The notes below the pieces were generated by a model that was given only the letters and a program-made list of their open reading frames with translations, was not told the origin of the DNA and searched no databases. A stretch of DNA of 64,000 bases from Mucilaginibacter tundrae. GTDB taxonomy: Bacteria > Bacteroidota > Bacteroidia > Sphingobacteriales > Sphingobacteriaceae. Where the stretch lies: the NCBI RefSeq assembly GCF_013408825.1, contig NZ_JACCBZ010000008.1:62001-126000 (forward strand), in the 5' to 3' direction. The position numbers were made by a program, and so were the translations under genes. Of the stretch, positions 62,494 to 64,000 are shown piece after piece. Each line of letters opens with the position of its first letter. The stretch's first letter is position 1.

Positions 62494-63017
62494 TAGCACA
62501 GCAGATAAAAGCAGCCATACGTGATATACCGGATTTTCCTAAGCCCGGTATTATTTTCAAGGATATTACCCCGATTTTAAAAGATCCCGCTCTATGCGAA
62601 CGAATAGTAGATATATTCGCTATAAAGCTGGCTGACAACAAGATAGATGTAGTAGCAGGTGTGGAAAGTCGCGGATTTTTGTTTGGGTTGATGTTGGCTA
62701 TCCGCCTTGGTGTTCCCTTTGTGCCGGTGCGTAAAGCAGGCAAGCTACCCCATACCGTAAAGCAAAAGGTTTACGAACTGGAATACGGCACTGCTACCAT
62801 CGAAATGCATATCGATGCCATCCAGCCCGGCCAGCACGTACTCATACACGACGATCTGCTGGCTACCGGCGGCACCGTAACTGCTGCCAGCGAACTGATA
62901 CAGGAGCTTGGCGGAATAGTGAGCGGCTTTAGCTTTGTAGTTGGCTTAGGCTTCTTAGGCGGCAAGGAAAAGATCACCCCAATAAGCGATAATATTATAG
63001 TTCTGGCGGAATACTAA
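62490..63017 (+). CDS. apt: Adenine phosphoribosyltransferase
   Basis: A 175-residue purine salvage enzyme converting adenine and PRPP to AMP. Motifs present: FPKPGIIFKDITP, VESRGFLFG, FVPVRKAGKLP (adenine site) and the PRPP loop VLIHDDLLATGGT. It overlaps the HhH gene by 4 bp. The stop codon is followed within 8 bp by a copy of the GTACCA element. Confidence 0.97.
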   Translation: MIAQQIKAAIRDIPDFPKPGIIFKDITPILKDPALCERIVDIFAIKLADNKIDVVAGVESRGFLFGLMLAIRLGVPFVPVRKAGKLPHTVKQKVYELEYGTATIEMHIDAIQPGQHVLIHDDLLATGGTVTAASELIQELGGIVSGFSFVVGLGFLGGKEKITPISDNIIVLAEY

Positions 63018-63025
63018 TCACCGTA

Positions 63026-63278
63026 CTGTACCATGAAACAGGTGAAACAAGTGGTACATTTGGTACACTTTTGACCCGAAAAAGTGCCTTTTTGTAGCCA
63101 AAAAGTGTATTATTGGAGTAAAAAATCATCGTTTTTAGGGCTAAAAACGTTCAAAAATGCTCGTTTTTTACTATTTTTTGATGAAAAAAACGTCTTTTTT
63201 GCAGGTATTTGAATAGGTTTTTAATGTATTTTTACGAGTTTTAGCGCGGTTTTTGTTCCATAATGAAACACTTTCAAA
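63026..63278. repeat. Dispersed GTACCA-iteron element, copy B
   Basis: Reverse-oriented relative of 10300-10575. Its four 9-bp iterons at 63032-63067 (reverse strand TGTACCAAA, TGTACCACT, TGTTTCACC, TGTTTCATG) end in GTACAG, and AAAAG precedes both versions. The AT-rich body again has CGTTTTT motifs, and the far end has TTGTTCCATAATGAAACAC. It starts 8 bp after the apt stop codon. Part of the gap 63018-63686, which has no gene. Confidence 0.75.
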
Positions 63279-63300
63279 GCCATCACAGCAAACAAACACG

Positions 63301-63484
63301 TGCGCAAAGACTCGACAGAAAAAACTGGGCCGTGTCACACTGAGGTAATCGAAGTGTGGCCTCGCGGGCAGAAGGTATTTTCCGTCTTGAATTTTTGGTT
63401 CTTTGGCAAGACAAAAGAACTAGCCTCCGCAGCAATGGGCGACAGAATACCTATAAAACGAATATATCTCGCTGAGGAACGAAG
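63301..63484. repeat. Dispersed structured element, copy 2 (pseudoknot-forming)
   Basis: Inverted relative of 6690-6857. On the reverse strand it has the TTCGTTCCTCAGC, ATTCTGTC and CCTTCTGCCCGCGAGGCCA blocks and the core hairpin GTTCTTT / AAAGAAC (forward 63398-63404 and 63414-63420), whose loop holds GTCTTG, complementary to the downstream CAAGAC (forward 63384-63389). A 27-bp palindromic patch near 63330-63360 (CACAC...GTGTG) interrupts the alignment and resembles the 4378-4447 repeat family. Open frames inside are accidental. Confidence 0.75.
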
Positions 63485-63510
63485 TATATTGTACAGTTGT
63501 AAACTACTTT

Positions 63511-63540
63511 AGATTCTTCACTCCATTCAGAATGACAAAG
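63511..63540. repeat. Fragment of a third intergenic repeat family
   Basis: AGATTCTTCACTCCATTCAG followed by AATGACAAAG. It has the form of one end of the common GTCATTCTGAA...GAAGAATCT palindromes of this group, but only one half is present. The gap continues to 63686 with AT-rich sequence and an ATATTA/TAATAT palindrome at 63611-63626. Confidence 0.4.
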
Positions 63541-63686
63541 GGAGATTTTAAAGTTTATACAAACTAGGTCTCTCCTCCCCAAAAAAAATATCCAAATCTT
63601 CGCACATAAAATATTAAAATTAATATCTTCATCATTTTTAAGCCAATTAAACTAATGCCCTGTGTTTTACAGGTAATTCAAACTAT

Positions 63687-64000
63687 ATGACTACGGTTAC
63701 CAACAAATCCCCGAAGGGTAAAAAACTGCTGCTTTTTAAAGTGCTGGCTGCTCTGTTTCCGTTTGTTTTATTGGTTTTGCTGGAGTTCGCCCTTCGCTTT
63801 TTCCATTACGGGCACAATACCGATCTGTTTATCAAAGATCCGTATGATGATCACTATATGGTGATGAATAACTATGCGTCCGACAAGTTTTTCTCCGATA
63901 CAGCAAACGCTACCAAAGGTAACTCCGAGCTGTTCCAGATTGATAAAGCTCCTAATACCTTCCGCATATTTGTACTTGGCGAATCAACCACTATCGGTTA
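63687..64000 (+). CDS. SGNH-hydrolase-like membrane protein, 5' end only
   Basis: The gene runs off the right edge; about 104 codons are present. An N-terminal helix (LLLFKVLAALFPFVLLVLLE) is followed by a short stalk and RIFVLGESTTIGY, which looks like block I of SGNH/GDSL esterases (the GES serine). The rest, including the catalytic Asp-His block, lies outside the window, so the call is tentative; many such Bacteroidota proteins also carry TPR repeats. Confidence 0.55.
   Translation, partial: MTTVTNKSPKGKKLLLFKVLAALFPFVLLVLLEFALRFFHYGHNTDLFIKDPYDDHYMVMNNYASDKFFSDTANATKGNSELFQIDKAPNTFRIFVLGESTTIG

Noticed and set aside
63300..63512. Plus-strand 70-codon frame after apt
   Set aside because: It lies inside the second structured element; its counterpart at 6690-6857 has no equivalent frame.
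1..64000. tRNA, rRNA, tmRNA, riboswitch and transposase genes
   Set aside because: No cloverleaf, T-loop motif, recognisable aptamer or transposase frame could be recognised on either strand by eye.

Overview
The window comes from a Bacteroidota chromosome, most likely family Sphingobacteriaceae and close to Mucilaginibacter or Pedobacter. This is judged from protein character, not from a database search. Supporting signs are a type IX secretion (T9SS) C-terminal sorting domain on a subtilase, many small outer-membrane beta-barrels, FKBP lipoproteins, an AraC-Ogt fusion, promoter elements of the TAnnTTTG type, weak ribosome-binding sites, and many dispersed intergenic repeats. No rRNA, tRNA, CRISPR array, insertion sequence or prophage was seen. 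The window begins inside an M42 peptidase gene and ends inside an SGNH-hydrolase-like gene.

Layout. 1-4.5 kb: M42 peptidase tail, sugar nucleotidyltransferase, YcxB-like membrane protein, GH31 alpha-glucosidase. 4.5-11.9 kb: dnaK with a sigma-54-like promoter, then an outer-membrane protein with a GT39-type glycosyltransferase, DinB protein, aldo/keto reductase. 12-16.1 kb: 2-oxoglutarate dehydrogenase E2 and E1 (odhB, odhA). 16.4-24.9 kb: a cluster resembling light or photo-damage response loci of other bacteria (DASH cryptochrome, TetR-like regulator, HAD phosphatase, ABC1/UbiB-like kinase, Dabb protein, SDR-DUF2867, TIGR01777 epimerase, CPD photolyase). 24.9-33.3 kb: FKBP lipoproteins, gamma-glutamyltransferase with a MarR regulator, a beta-barrel protein and the T9SS subtilase. 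33.4-41 kb: a phosphate locus with a divergent DUF47 gene and a porin-pstSCAB-phoU operon, with 11-bp-phased Pho-box-like repeats before both. 41-43.5 kb: an arsenic operon arsR-DUF6428-arsC-acr3 with two copies of one palindromic operator. 43.5-55.2 kb: housekeeping and transport genes (ROK regulator, YceI, APC permease, MFS, MarC, SDR, Crp-like, RsmB-like methylase, PBP-I lipoprotein, guaA). 55.3-64 kb: beta-barrel protein, FkbM methylase, AraC-Ogt repair protein, three tiny secreted His-rich proteins, metallophosphoesterase, OlsF/GlsF-like bifunctional acyltransferase, HhH protein, apt, and a repeat-filled gap.

The most unusual content is not ordinary genes. (1) A tandem set of three unannotated microproteins (41, 51 and 57 aa) at 57.7-58.3 kb, two of them recent duplicates with near-identical signal peptides and His/Tyr/Arg-rich mature parts. 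(2) A roughly 170-185 bp dispersed element present twice in inverted orientation (6.7 and 63.3 kb), whose two copies can each form the same H-type pseudoknot with different stem sequences. (3) A second dispersed element (10.3 and 63.0 kb) with a head of four 9-bp iterons, placed 8-10 bp after the stop codon of its upstream gene in both copies and in the same polarity. (4) Phased Pho-box-like and duplicated ArsR-type operators that can be read directly from the sequence.
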